Source of the DNA: JAPPLB01 sp965218555
GTDB lineage: Bacteria > Acidobacteriota > Terriglobia > Bryobacterales > UBA6623
Length of the DNA: 64,000 nt
Direction of reading: 5' to 3'
Assembly: GCA_965218555.1 (NCBI GenBank)
Contig: OZ244625.1
Span: 5,208,001-5,272,000 of the forward strand
The notes below the pieces were generated by a model. It was not told the origin of the DNA. It was given only the letters and a program-made list of their open reading frames with translations, and did no database searches. Positions 18,150-26,986 of this stretch are shown here, piece by piece (positions within the stretch are counted from its first letter, which is position 1; each line of letters begins with the position of its first letter). The position numbers and the translations under genes are program-made.

Positions 18150-18400
18150 GCGGTTCACCCTTGGCCCGGCCAAGGTCAGGTTGAGCAGATCACAGGCAAA
18201 GCGCCGTCGCGTCTCCCCGTCCGGGTGTGCAACGAATACTTTGGAGAGCCGCGTCAAAAGGACGCGAGCCATCGGGTCTACCGCACTCCCTGGCCGGGAG
18301 ACCCGCGAGTGAACATCCAAAACGACAAAGGCATGGCAAACCATTTCCAGTCCGCCAAGTCATCAAGGCTATCGAGAAATGGGAGAGCTGCTCCAGACGC
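18150..18400 (+). pseudogene. HicA-type toxin relic, frameshifted
   Basis: The frame at about 18225-18338 reads VCNEYFGEPRQ...SHRVYRTPWPGDPRVNIQNDKG, the core of a HicA-like toxin family. A one-base shift near 18335 moves the remaining family residues (KPFPVRQVIKAIEKW) into another frame up to about 18385. The N-terminal part (AKVRL) also seems to be in a different frame, so there are at least two frameshifts. No HicB partner can be read. The remaining 17979-18481 interval holds nothing else I can support. Confidence 0.65.
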
Positions 18401-18481
18401 TTGACAAGCAGGCCGTTACCGTACACCACGAAGACGCGGTCGTGCACCAAGCTGTTGCACCGGCGATCGACGTCACCGTGC

Positions 18482-20611
18482 TCAGTCCAAGCCGGCGGTC
18501 GTTGTGGTTTTCTCGGTAACGGAGCTCAGCGTGTCGGCATAGGACGAGATGCCCTTGAAGAGCGCCTCCGCCACTTTGTCACGGTAGGCGCTGGTCTTGA
18601 GCAGCTTTTCGTCGGAGGTATTGCTCAGGAAGGAAACTTCGGCCAGCACCGCCGGCATCTTCGCGTCCATCAGCACCAGCATCGGCGCCTTGCGAACGCC
18701 GCGGTTGCGCAAGCCGCGTGTCTGCTTTGAAAGAGTGCCATAAAGCGCCGACTGCACCGTCGAGGCGAATTCGCGCGACTCGGAAAGATTCTCGTTGCGC
18801 GTGATCTTGGCCACGAGGTCCTCCAACTCATGAACCGACCGCTCGGCGGCAGCATTCTCGCGTGCCGCCACCGCCATCGCCCAGGAGTCCGTCGTCAGAT
18901 TGAGGTAGTAGGTCTCAATGCCTCGAACGGACCGCTGCCGCGCCGAGTTCGCGTGGATGGAAATAAAAAGGTCGGCCTGTTCCCGATTTGCGATCCGTGT
19001 CCGTTCGCGCAGTGGCACGAAGCGGTCATCCGTGCGTGTATAGATGACTTCGCTACCCAGCCGCTCTTCGATGAGACTGCCCAGCCGTTGCGCCAAGTCG
19101 TTGACCAAGTCCTTCTCCCGGAGCTTGCCCACTCCAATCGTGCCCGTGTCGTGTCCACCATGACCCGGATCGATCACTACCTTGCCTACCTTGAGACCCA
19201 GTGTCCTGATCAGGTTCCTCTTGCCCGAGCTTGTCGTCTTGGCGGGCTTCGGCGCCGGCAGGTCGAGAACAGGCGGCAGCGTGCTCTTCCCGATCGCCGG
19301 TTTCGGAGCGGCCGGTGGCTCAAGCTTCGCCGTCACGACTTGCTTTTGCAGCAAGCCGAGATCAACCTCCGGATGCCCGACCGACGACTCCGTCACAACC
19401 GGCGGCGCCCCCGCCTCCACCGCACGCTTCGACGAGATAGGCTGCTCCACGCGAACCGGTTCGAACCCCTCTCTTCTCGGACTCGTCGCCGCCGCTTCTT
19501 GTAAGAATGCCGGGATGATCTCCTCTGACGTTACCCTCGGCCGTCCGCCGGGCTCTCTCGTTTCGAGCGGCTCGCTTGCCGGGTCTACCAAAGCGGCATC
19601 TTCCAAGACGAGTTGGTCAAGCTTATTCCGGGGCGATGACGAGACCTCCTGCACCGCCGTAACCGAAGCAAGCCGGTCGGGTTCGGCGCGCTCTTCGGCG
19701 GTATTTTTCAGCCGTGGGACCGGCGCCGCGACCGGATTCCCCGCCAGCATCTCTTGCGGTCGCCGGCGCATCTCGACAACCAGCCGCGGTGGGTTGGCAA
19801 GCCACGATGTCGTAAAGTGCGCCTGAAAATCAAGGTCAAAGACCACTCGGGCCACGTTGCGATGATTCTGTCCGGCGCGAATGCGCTGCACCAAACCGTC
19901 CTCGATCTTGATCGTCGAGGTTGGCCGTAGTGAGCGATCGAGTCGCGCACCGACAAAATCGAAGAACAACCGCTCAGGCCCGCCAACGCGGTTGTAGCGA
20001 ATATCAGTCGCGTCGTCCAATTCGATGACGATGCGCGTGTAGTCCGTCTGGGACCAATGCCGTATCCGGCGAAGAACCACATTGCTTTCAGTCCGCCGCT
20101 CCGTCGAAGTGAACTTCACAGGACGCAGGATCTTCGCTCCTGTTTCCTTGACCGAAGTCGGCTGGGAGTCCGCCATCTTCGTGGGCATATCTATTCCCAG
20201 CCCGCGCAATGATGCCAACGCCTTTGACGTGTAGGGGCTTTTTGAGAATCGGGCGGCAAGCGTACGGTAAACGTTTACGGCCTTGTCGCGGTAAGACGGA
20301 TCTTTGAAGCGATCGCTCAGTTCCTGGTACAGTTCGCCCGTGACGAACAGGCCTTGGTCACTCTTCGGATGCTTCGGATTTTTTTTGGCAACCTTCTCGA
20401 AAGCACCGATCACCAACAAATACTGTTTCGGACCCAGCTCGTAGGCAGGCACCGTCCGCAGGTCATCGAGCAGAAGCTCTGCATAAGAGTACGCGGCGGG
20501 CACGGGTCCGCCCGCCTTCGCGGCGAAGGCAGAGAGAGGCACACATAGCAGTGCCAGGATTCCCGCCGCCCGGGCGCAGTCGCCCGGGCGCATCTGCCGG
20601 AACATCGACAT
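18482..20611 (-). CDS. N-acetylmuramoyl-L-alanine amidase with AMIN domain (AmiC-like)
   Basis: 709 aa with a signal peptide (residues 10-30). A TPR-like helical stretch (about 40-150) is followed by an AMIN domain (about 170-290) that binds peptidoglycan. A low-complexity linker rich in Pro/Ala/Glu follows. The C-terminal amidase_3 domain (about 495-695) has the zinc ligands in DPGHGG, LREKD and SIHAN. It cleaves the peptide stem from MurNAc during cell separation. It starts 10 nt downstream of the lytic transglycosylase gene, so the two form a cell-wall operon. The start codon could also be the methionine two residues later. Confidence 0.92.
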   Translation of the reverse strand: MSMFRQMRPGDCARAAGILALLCVPLSAFAAKAGGPVPAAYSYAELLLDDLRTVPAYELGPKQYLLVIGAFEKVAKKNPKHPKSDQGLFVTGELYQELSDRFKDPSYRDKAVNVYRTLAARFSKSPYTSKALASLRGLGIDMPTKMADSQPTSVKETGAKILRPVKFTSTERRTESNVVLRRIRHWSQTDYTRIVIELDDATDIRYNRVGGPERLFFDFVGARLDRSLRPTSTIKIEDGLVQRIRAGQNHRNVARVVFDLDFQAHFTTSWLANPPRLVVEMRRRPQEMLAGNPVAAPVPRLKNTAEERAEPDRLASVTAVQEVSSSPRNKLDQLVLEDAALVDPASEPLETREPGGRPRVTSEEIIPAFLQEAAATSPRREGFEPVRVEQPISSKRAVEAGAPPVVTESSVGHPEVDLGLLQKQVVTAKLEPPAAPKPAIGKSTLPPVLDLPAPKPAKTTSSGKRNLIRTLGLKVGKVVIDPGHGGHDTGTIGVGKLREKDLVNDLAQRLGSLIEERLGSEVIYTRTDDRFVPLRERTRIANREQADLFISIHANSARQRSVRGIETYYLNLTTDSWAMAVAARENAAAERSVHELEDLVAKITRNENLSESREFASTVQSALYGTLSKQTRGLRNRGVRKAPMLVLMDAKMPAVLAEVSFLSNTSDEKLLKTSAYRDKVAEALFKGISSYADTLSSVTEKTTTTAGLD

Positions 20612-20621
20612 AACCGGCTCT

Positions 20622-21320
20622 TCAACGCATCTCGAAAACGAGAGTTCCGGCCGAGTCCACGCGCACAGTTACGCTGGACTCTTCCGGAACCTCATCCGAA
20701 ACACCACCCAGTGACCAGTACCAACGACGCACACGATCGACATAGTCTTCCGTCTCGCGATACGGCGGCACCCCGCCGTATCGATCGACAGTTCCCTCGC
20801 CGGCGTTATACGCCGCCAAGGCCCGTATGCGATCGCCTTCGTACCGGTCCATGAGATGACGGAGATACTTCACTCCGCCCTCGACATTTTCCGCGGGATC
20901 GAAAATGTCTTTCACCCCGAACCGCAACGCGGTCCCGGGCATCAACTGCATCAGTCCGCATGCCCCTTTGACGGAAACAGCGAACACATCATAGTTACTC
21001 TCCTGCCGGATCACCGCGTGAATCAAGTCCGTATCCACGTCGTGCCGGAGACCGGCCTCTTGCACCAGGAAATCAACGTCTACTACCGTGCGACCTTGGA
21101 CAACCGTACTCCCTGCTGCGCCAGCCGGGCCGCCCGAAGTTTGCTTTGACCGCCGAACCAGCGACGTGACTCTCGCCAATCGCCCCGTCTCGGCGTCTTC
21201 GCGAACCTCGTACCGGCGAACCCTGGACGACCCTTGCGACATGCCCCCGGCCTCCAAGATAGAAGGCGTCAAGAGCAATAGCCCCAAACCGATCGCCCGA
21301 TGCTTGTAAAACAATATCAT
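20622..21320 (-). CDS. Lytic murein transglycosylase (SLT domain)
   Basis: 232 aa. A short hydrophobic N-terminus (IGLGLLLLTPSILEAG) suggests export. The SLT domain covers about residues 85-205: catalytic glutamate in VIRQESNYD, then GLMQLMPGTA, the N-V-E-G-G-V-K-Y-L block and AYNAGEGTVDRYGG. The enzyme cuts the MurNAc-GlcNAc bond to form anhydro ends. It is first in a two-gene operon with the amidase. Confidence 0.92.
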   Translation of the reverse strand: MILFYKHRAIGLGLLLLTPSILEAGGMSQGSSRVRRYEVREDAETGRLARVTSLVRRSKQTSGGPAGAAGSTVVQGRTVVDVDFLVQEAGLRHDVDTDLIHAVIRQESNYDVFAVSVKGACGLMQLMPGTALRFGVKDIFDPAENVEGGVKYLRHLMDRYEGDRIRALAAYNAGEGTVDRYGGVPPYRETEDYVDRVRRWYWSLGGVSDEVPEESSVTVRVDSAGTLVFEMR

Positions 21321-21580
21321 AGTGAATGTTTTGAAGGCAACCAGTTTCCTTTCAATAGATTAGCCTTCTCCGAGCCTTCCTGACACTGTTCCGGCGTTCG
21401 GTATCCGACAAGATACGCCACATATCGCGTCCGCCCGCCCTGCCCCGCCTACACCTTGCGGCAGCACAGAGCGGCGGCGTCAGGCCGCGCAAATTCGCTC
21501 CAAAGGCAGCTTCAGTGAAAAGACGCCTGACCAACCTGTTTGGACGAACCGCTGCATCAAGGCGCCTTGCGCCACGCCTC

Positions 21581-21589
21581 TGTTAGAAT
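21581..21589 (+). promoter_or_regulatory. Extended -10 element (TGTTAGAAT) for a leaderless phoD-like transcript
   Basis: TG-T-TAGAAT ends 6 nt before the ATG at 21596, which would put the transcription start on or next to the start codon. No Shine-Dalgarno lies between. The same nine bases at the same distance precede the metallophosphoesterase at 41655. Confidence 0.55.
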
Positions 21590-21595
21590 CCCGCC

Positions 21596-23020
21596 ATGAA
21601 TCGGCTTTTTCCCTTCATCGCCCTCCTCGTCCTCTCGGTCTGCGGAGACCGCATCGAAACCATCTCGGAATCACGCCAAGCCACCGGAGTCAAGGTCGGC
21701 GAGGTAACCGACACCTCCGCTATCGTCTGGATGCGTGTCACTGAAAAACCCGAGCGCCGCCGCGACGGTATCGAGCGCCGAGGCCGCGTCCAACCCCTCG
21801 ATCCCAAATTGAAGCCTCGCGACCTCGAGGGCAGCGCTCCGGGGGCGAGCGGTCAAGTCCGCCTCCGCTACGGGACGACGGAAGACCTTGGCGACGCCGT
21901 CGAGACCGACTGGGTCGACGTCTCCACCGAGCACGACTACACTCACCACTTCCTGCTCACCGGCCTCGAACCCGCCACCGTGTATCACTACTCGGCCGAA
22001 ACAGCCGGTCCGGAAGGCAGGCCACTCCACCAACCGCTCAGGGGCTACTTCAAAACCGCGCCCACTGCCGACCAATACGGCGACGTCACATTCACCGTGA
22101 TGACCGGGCAGAAGTATGTCTCCGCCGACCATCCCGATGGATATATGTTCTACGAAGCCATGGCCGCACTCAAACCGAAATTTCTCGTCCCTACCGGCGA
22201 CACCGTCTACTACGACAGCGACGACCCACGCGCCACCAGCATCGACCTCGCCCGCTACCACTGGCACCGCATGTACAGCTATCCGAAGGCGATCGCTTTC
22301 CATCTGCAAGTCCCCGGCTACTGGGAAAAGGACGACCACGACACCTTCTTCAACGACGGCTGGCCGAAACAGCAAGTCGACGTCATGGGGACCTTCAATT
22401 TTGGAGAAGGCCTGCGCGTCTACCGCGAGCAGGTCCCGATGAGCGAAAAACCCTATCGCACTTTCCGCTGGGGCAAGGGGCTGCAAGTCTGGTTCACCGA
22501 GGGTCGAGACTTTCGCTCACCCAACACCGACCCCGACGGACCCGACAAGACAATCTGGGGAGCTGATCAAAAGCGATGGCTCAAAGACACCCTGCTTGCC
22601 AGCGATGCCGACTGGAAAGTCCTGGTCAGTCCGACTCCCATCGTCGGCCCCGACCGTACAAACAAACACGACAATCATTCGAACGACAACTTCACCTACG
22701 AGGGCGACGAGTTCCGCGACTTCGTCAAAGAGCACATGCCGGACAACTTCTTCGTCGCCTGTGGAGACCGCCACTGGCAGTACCACTCGATCCACCCCAA
22801 GACCGGCCTCCACGAATTCTCGAGTGGCCCGGCCAGTGACGACCACGCCGGCGGCTCCCCCGGCTTCGACCCCGAATACCATCAATTCCACCGTGAGCTC
22901 GGCGGCTTCCTGGCCGTCACGGCCAGGCGTGAAGGAGATCAAAGCACCCTCAACTTCCGGTTCCACGCCGTCGACGGCAATGTCGAGTACGAGTATTCGC
23001 GTTCGCAACCCGTCAACTGA
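21596..23020 (+). CDS. PhoD-like alkaline phosphatase/metallophosphatase
   Basis: 474 aa. A short hydrophobic N-terminus (residues 3-16) suggests export; the LSVC sequence is an imperfect lipobox. A fibronectin-like PhoD N-terminal domain (about 30-155) ends in HFLLTGLEPATVYHY. The metallophosphatase domain has GDTVYYD, the DDHDTFFNDG block and a late CGDRHWQYHS motif, all PhoD-type metal-binding blocks. These enzymes release phosphate from phosphoesters outside the cytoplasm. Confidence 0.85.
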   Translation: MNRLFPFIALLVLSVCGDRIETISESRQATGVKVGEVTDTSAIVWMRVTEKPERRRDGIERRGRVQPLDPKLKPRDLEGSAPGASGQVRLRYGTTEDLGDAVETDWVDVSTEHDYTHHFLLTGLEPATVYHYSAETAGPEGRPLHQPLRGYFKTAPTADQYGDVTFTVMTGQKYVSADHPDGYMFYEAMAALKPKFLVPTGDTVYYDSDDPRATSIDLARYHWHRMYSYPKAIAFHLQVPGYWEKDDHDTFFNDGWPKQQVDVMGTFNFGEGLRVYREQVPMSEKPYRTFRWGKGLQVWFTEGRDFRSPNTDPDGPDKTIWGADQKRWLKDTLLASDADWKVLVSPTPIVGPDRTNKHDNHSNDNFTYEGDEFRDFVKEHMPDNFFVACGDRHWQYHSIHPKTGLHEFSSGPASDDHAGGSPGFDPEYHQFHRELGGFLAVTARREGDQSTLNFRFHAVDGNVEYEYSRSQPVN

Positions 23021-23105
23021 CAGGTTGCCCCAAGACCCCATAACGGGACCTCGAAGACGGTCTTCCGAGCGCTACGGTTTCAGAGATTGTGAGCTGGTGC
23101 ACTCC

Positions 23106-23134
23106 CCAAACCTGCCCCAAACGCAGGGGTTTGG
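23106..23134. terminator. Stem-loop between phoD-like gene and tRNA-Leu
   Basis: CCAAACC-TGC pairs with GCA-(GG)-GGTTTGG, leaving a 7-nt loop and a two-base bulge. It lies between the convergent phoD-like gene and tRNA-Leu and may terminate either. No strong U-run is present. Confidence 0.35.
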
Positions 23135-23160
23135 TGGTTTGCAAAAAGCTTTTGGAATCA

Positions 23161-23249
23161 TGGTGCTGGAGGTGGGGGTCGAACCCACATGCCCAGTGAA
23201 GGGCGCTGGATTTTGAGTCCAGTGCGTCTGCCAGTTCCGCCACTCCAGC
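23161..23249 (-). tRNA. tRNA-Leu (anticodon CAA)
   Basis: Read on the minus strand: acceptor stem GCTGGAG/CTCCAGC, TG at positions 8-9, a D-arm, an anticodon arm CTGGA-CTCAAAA-TCCAG with anticodon CAA, a long variable arm (class II), a T-arm GTGGG-TTCGACC-CCCAC, discriminator A and an encoded CCA. All stems pair. A TACAAT -10-like box lies about 45 nt upstream. Confidence 0.95.
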
Positions 23250-23466
23250 AGGCAGGAGGACGCGGCGGCGTATCGCTGCCGTCGCTCACGCTATTGTAAC
23301 GGACGACCAACGGAGAGCTTCATCGATACTTGGGAAGCAACTCTCCGTGTGTCTTCTCCGCGGGCGGGTCAAGGATGCGAGAGGAATCCGTTCGGCCGCG
23401 TGCTGTAGCCCGAAAGCCCTTGCTACAATGGGGCTTCGTCAGCTTAGACCCAACAAGGTATCCTCG

Positions 23467-23850
23467 ATGCTACCCGCGTTTCTCATCCCTGAGACAACGA
23501 TTGATTCCAATGGATCAACGGACCCGATCGACCTCGGCGAATCCGCCGGCAATATGCTCCTGCTGACTCTCGGCATTCTCGACATCGTCGAGCAAGAGAG
23601 CCTCGACATTACCATCTGGGGCTCAGAGGATGGCGAGGAGTGGGGCGAGAAGCCGATTAGCGCCTTTCCACAGAAATTCTACGCCGGGACTTACCAGATT
23701 CTTTGCCCGCTCGACGCGAACCCCAATATTCGTTACCTGCGCGTCGATTGGAAAGTCCATCGCTGGGGCGTGGGAGCGACCACGCCGATGTTCAAGTTGT
23801 ACCTCTTCGCCGAGCGTTTCGCAGCATACGCTTCAAAGAAGACCGCCTAA
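23467..23850 (+). CDS. Conserved-looking hypothetical protein
   Basis: 127 aa from ATG 23467. It is a compact cytoplasmic-looking protein with acidic N-terminal half (STDPIDLGESAGNMLLLTLGILD) and a WGSEDGEEWG segment, ending in basic residues. No family is recognised; the alternating beta pattern would suit a jelly-roll or discoidin-like fold, which is a guess. An extended -10 (TGCTACAAT) is at 23421-23429, giving a leader of about 30 nt. A longer upstream frame is not supported. Confidence 0.55.
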   Translation: MLPAFLIPETTIDSNGSTDPIDLGESAGNMLLLTLGILDIVEQESLDITIWGSEDGEEWGEKPISAFPQKFYAGTYQILCPLDANPNIRYLRVDWKVHRWGVGATTPMFKLYLFAERFAAYASKKTA

Positions 23851-24318
23851 GTCCCGTTCCTGCCAGCCGGATCGTTATTGTCCGCGGGCGGGCATCTCAG
23901 TGCGAGGCCCCGGTTGAGGCTTGCCTTCAGCGGCAGGGCCTGCCGTGCTGCTGCCTCCCTGCACTTCCCTGCTTGCCGGCGTCCCTACTCCGGCGGAACC
24001 GACCGATGCTTGCTCCGCTCACATCCCGGCCGCCGGCAACCTGTCCCGTTTCTCAGGCGGGTCAGCTTCAGCCTTGCACGTTGCCAAGCCTGCTCAACGC
24101 TACCCCACATTGCGGCCCGTGTGCGGGAACACTTGAATTGCGACAAGTAGTGAGGCGGGCAATGGCGGGCTTTTGTGGGCAGTAGTGGGCTTGGAATCAG
24201 TGACTTAGCGGAGGTCGTGGCGTTTCGGGGTCACAAATTTTTGTCTTACGACAATTTCGCGCCAGATGCAAACAGAACGGAAATACATACACTTGATTTG
24301 CGACAAAAAGCAAGCGAG
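23851..24318. other. Gene-free interval between a hypothetical gene and the IS21 element
   Basis: 468 nt with no credible gene on either strand. It contains two copies of an 18-mer, ACACTTGAATTGCGACAA at 24129-24146 and ACACTTGATTTGCGACAA at 24289-24306 (one mismatch, 160 nt apart), and a small palindrome TTGTC-TTAC-GACAA at 24241-24254. Confidence 0.6.
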
Positions 24319-24497
24319 TGTCAAGGGCGGAGCAAAATTAGGCCACTGGGGCGGAGTAAAAGTAGACCATCTCGGGGATAGGACTCGTTTCTGAAAGCGG
24401 CTGTTTTGGGGGCTGGAGCGAAGTCGGGGGACGCCTGTTAAGGCGGCCCCGGACGTAGTGGAAGCCCCTCGAAACAGCCGGCGGCTGGGCGGGGGGA

Positions 24498-25265
24498 TCA
24501 GGGGGAGGAAGAACGCTTCCGGGAACGCTTACTCTGCTGGAGACGGTAGCTCTCGCCGTTCATCTCCAAGATATGGACGTGGTGGGTGAGACGATCCAGC
24601 AAAGCGCCGGTCAGCCGCTCGGAGCCGAAGATCTCCGTCCACTCGTTGAAGGGTAGGTTCGAGGTGACCAGCGTCGAGGCCCGCTCGTAGCGCTGGCTGA
24701 AGATCTCGAACAGTAACTCCGAGCCCGTCTTCGACAAGGGGACGTAGCCCAGCTCGTCGACGATCAGCAGGTCTTGCTTGGCCAGCTGTTTTTGCAAGCG
24801 CAGGAGACGTTTGTCGTCACGCGCCTCGAGCAACTCGTGGACCAGCGCCGCGGCGGTGGCAAAGCGGACCCGATAGCCTTTCTGACAAGCGGCCAGCCCC
24901 AACGCCAGGGCAAGGTGCGTCTTGCCCGTACCGGAGTTGCCCAGCGCCAGCACGTTCTCTCTGCGATCCAGATACTCCGAGCGCGCCAGCTCCAGGACCA
25001 AGCTCTTGTTCAGCGACGGAATCGAGCGGAACTCGAAGGTCTCCAGGCTCTTGAGCACCGGGAACTTGGCGGTCTTGATGCGGCGCTCGGTGGCGCGCTG
25101 TTCGCGATCGAGCAGCTCCAGCTCACTGAGTCGCAGCAGATAGCGCGGACAGTCCAGACCTTCGGCCGCGCATTGCCGCGCCACTTTGTCGTACTCGCGC
25201 AGGAAGGTCGGCAGCCGCAGCGCCTTCAGCTGCGCTTCCAGCAGCACTTTCGGCTTGGCCGTCAC
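24498..25265 (-). CDS. istB: IS21 helper ATPase IstB
   Basis: 255 aa AAA+ ATPase. Walker A reads GNSGTGKTH (about residues 108-116) and Walker B LLIVDELGYVPL. IstB binds target DNA and activates IstA. The start overlaps the istA stop by 4 nt, normal for IS21. A frequent misannotation for this protein is DnaC-like helicase loader. Confidence 0.95.
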   Translation of the reverse strand: MTAKPKVLLEAQLKALRLPTFLREYDKVARQCAAEGLDCPRYLLRLSELELLDREQRATERRIKTAKFPVLKSLETFEFRSIPSLNKSLVLELARSEYLDRRENVLALGNSGTGKTHLALALGLAACQKGYRVRFATAAALVHELLEARDDKRLLRLQKQLAKQDLLIVDELGYVPLSKTGSELLFEIFSQRYERASTLVTSNLPFNEWTEIFGSERLTGALLDRLTHHVHILEMNGESYRLQQSKRSRKRSSSP

Positions 25266-26779
25266 TCGGCTCCCGCGTCCACCAGCGCCAGATAGTCCGC
25301 CGCTGCGGTCCTCGCCACCCGCGCCGTGGGCAGATGGGGATAATTCTCAAGTTCCAGCCGGGGTGGGCGCTGTTCGATGCGACACAGCACGAGATGCTTG
25401 ACGGCATCGAAAGAGATCGCGCCGAGCCGTAAGGCGTCCCCTACGGCAGCACGGACTTCTTCGAGCGGAACGTCCTCGAGCAGACGCAGTACCTGGACAT
25501 ACTCTCGAGCTCCAGCCTTGCCGAGCCGCGCTTCGAGCAGCCGGCGCAGTCCAGCAAACTCCTCGGGCAACTGCCAGCCTTCCAGCGGCGCTGCTTGCTC
25601 GAGTGCTCCGGTCTTGCGCTCCAGTAGGGCCAGATAGTGCAGCGGGTGAAAGATCAGCCCCTCACGCCCATAGCTGCGCCGATGCCGTGCGATCTCCTCG
25701 CTGCCGGCGCAGATGACGACTTTGTCCACATAGCCCTTGATGAGCACTTGGCGGTGTCCGTACTTGGTCGGCACCGAGTAGTCGTTGGTGTGGTAGCGCA
25801 CCAGCGACAACGACGTCACTCTCCCAGGACGTGTCTCGCAGGCCTCATACGCCGCTGCCGGCAGCGCTAACAGCGCTTGTCGATCACGCTCGAAGCGCTC
25901 TCCGATCTTCTCTCGATGCCCGCGTTGCCGGCGCTCTCGCCTCTTGCGGCACTGCTCTTCCAGCCATACGTTCAACGCTGCCCAACTGGGGAACCGGGGC
26001 CGCGGTACGAAGAAGCTCCGTCGGGCGACCTTCACAAGGTTCTCGACCTTCCCCTTGTCGTTTCCCTTGCCCGGCCTCCCAAAACGCTCTGCGAACAAGT
26101 AGTGCGACTGCAGCTCCGAGAACGCCTGCGTCTTCTGCCGCGTCCCGTCGCCTAGGATCCGCGCCACCGCCAGCGTTGTGTTGTCGTAGAGAATCCGTCG
26201 CGGCACGCCACCCCAGTAGCGAAACGCCTCGACGTGCCCCTCCAAGAAAGCTTCCGTCGTCTCGGCCGGAAATGCCCGCACGTAACTCTCGTCGCTGTGG
26301 GGTAGATCGATGACGAAGTAGTGCGCCTTCGCCAGCACCCCGCCGATCTCCACTTGCGCCTCGCCGAAGTCCGCCTGGGCGTGCCCCGGCGGATGCGTCA
26401 GCGGCACGAACATCTCGCGCTGCGAGGTCCGCTTCAGCCGCACGTAGTCTTTGATGATGGTGTAGCCGCCCGCGAAGTCGTGCTCGTCTCGGAGTCGTTC
26501 GAAGATACGTTTCGCCGTGTGCCGTTGCTTCTTCGGCAGCGCTAGGTCCGTCTCCAGGATCTGGTCGATGATCGGCGTGTAGGCGTCGAGCTTCGGGCGT
26601 CGAATCGGCTTCTGCCGCCGATAGCCCGGCGGCGCGGCGTAGCGCAGCATCTTGCGCACGGTCTCGCGCGCCAGCCCGAAGCGCTGCGCCGCTTCTCTCT
26701 CGCTGACCCCTTCGACAAAGACCGCTCGGCGAACGCGTGCGTACAGCTCCACAGAGTACATCCCTCCTGCATCACACAA
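25262..26779 (-). CDS. istA: IS21 transposase IstA
   Basis: 505 aa, normal length. A helix-turn-helix lies at about residues 20-50 (SEREAAQRFGLARETVRKML). The DDE-type rve core begins around residue 130 with HAQADFGEAQVEIGG, and the second Asp is in RRILYDNTTLAV. The start may be the ATG at 26761 (MYSVELY) instead of 26779. Confidence 0.95.
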   Translation of the reverse strand: MCDAGGMYSVELYARVRRAVFVEGVSEREAAQRFGLARETVRKMLRYAAPPGYRRQKPIRRPKLDAYTPIIDQILETDLALPKKQRHTAKRIFERLRDEHDFAGGYTIIKDYVRLKRTSQREMFVPLTHPPGHAQADFGEAQVEIGGVLAKAHYFVIDLPHSDESYVRAFPAETTEAFLEGHVEAFRYWGGVPRRILYDNTTLAVARILGDGTRQKTQAFSELQSHYLFAERFGRPGKGNDKGKVENLVKVARRSFFVPRPRFPSWAALNVWLEEQCRKRRERRQRGHREKIGERFERDRQALLALPAAAYEACETRPGRVTSLSLVRYHTNDYSVPTKYGHRQVLIKGYVDKVVICAGSEEIARHRRSYGREGLIFHPLHYLALLERKTGALEQAAPLEGWQLPEEFAGLRRLLEARLGKAGAREYVQVLRLLEDVPLEEVRAAVGDALRLGAISFDAVKHLVLCRIEQRPPRLELENYPHLPTARVARTAAADYLALVDAGAE

Positions 26780-26986
26780 AACACCCCAAAAATGTTTTAT
26801 GAAATGCTGGCGGGCGGTCTAGTTTTGCTCCGCCACCAGCGGCCTCAAACGGCCGCCCTGTGGTCTATTTTCGCTCCGGCGCTTACAAGCGAGAGGCTCT
26901 GCGACCGGCCTTTTTTGATTTCGCAGATGCGGAGATATCAGCCCGCTAAAAGAAGGCGATTTTCCAAGGCACACGAGAATAGCAGG

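Larger units (their letters stand above)
24319..26887 (-). mobile_element. Complete IS21-family insertion sequence
   Basis: 2569 bp holding istA and istB. The left end begins TGTCAAGGGCGGAGCAAAAT and the right end, read inward, begins TGTAAGCGCCGGAGCGAAAA. Each end also has internal repeats of the type GGCGGAGYAAAANTAGACC. A 6-bp direct repeat AGCGAG flanks the element (24313-24318 and 26888-26893), within the 4-8 bp normal for IS21. Both transposition genes are full length, so it may be active and recent. Confidence 0.93.

Noticed and set aside
18105..18344. Minus-strand hypothetical frames opposite the hicA relic
   Set aside because: The plus strand carries clear HicA-like residues; the minus frames are its shadow.
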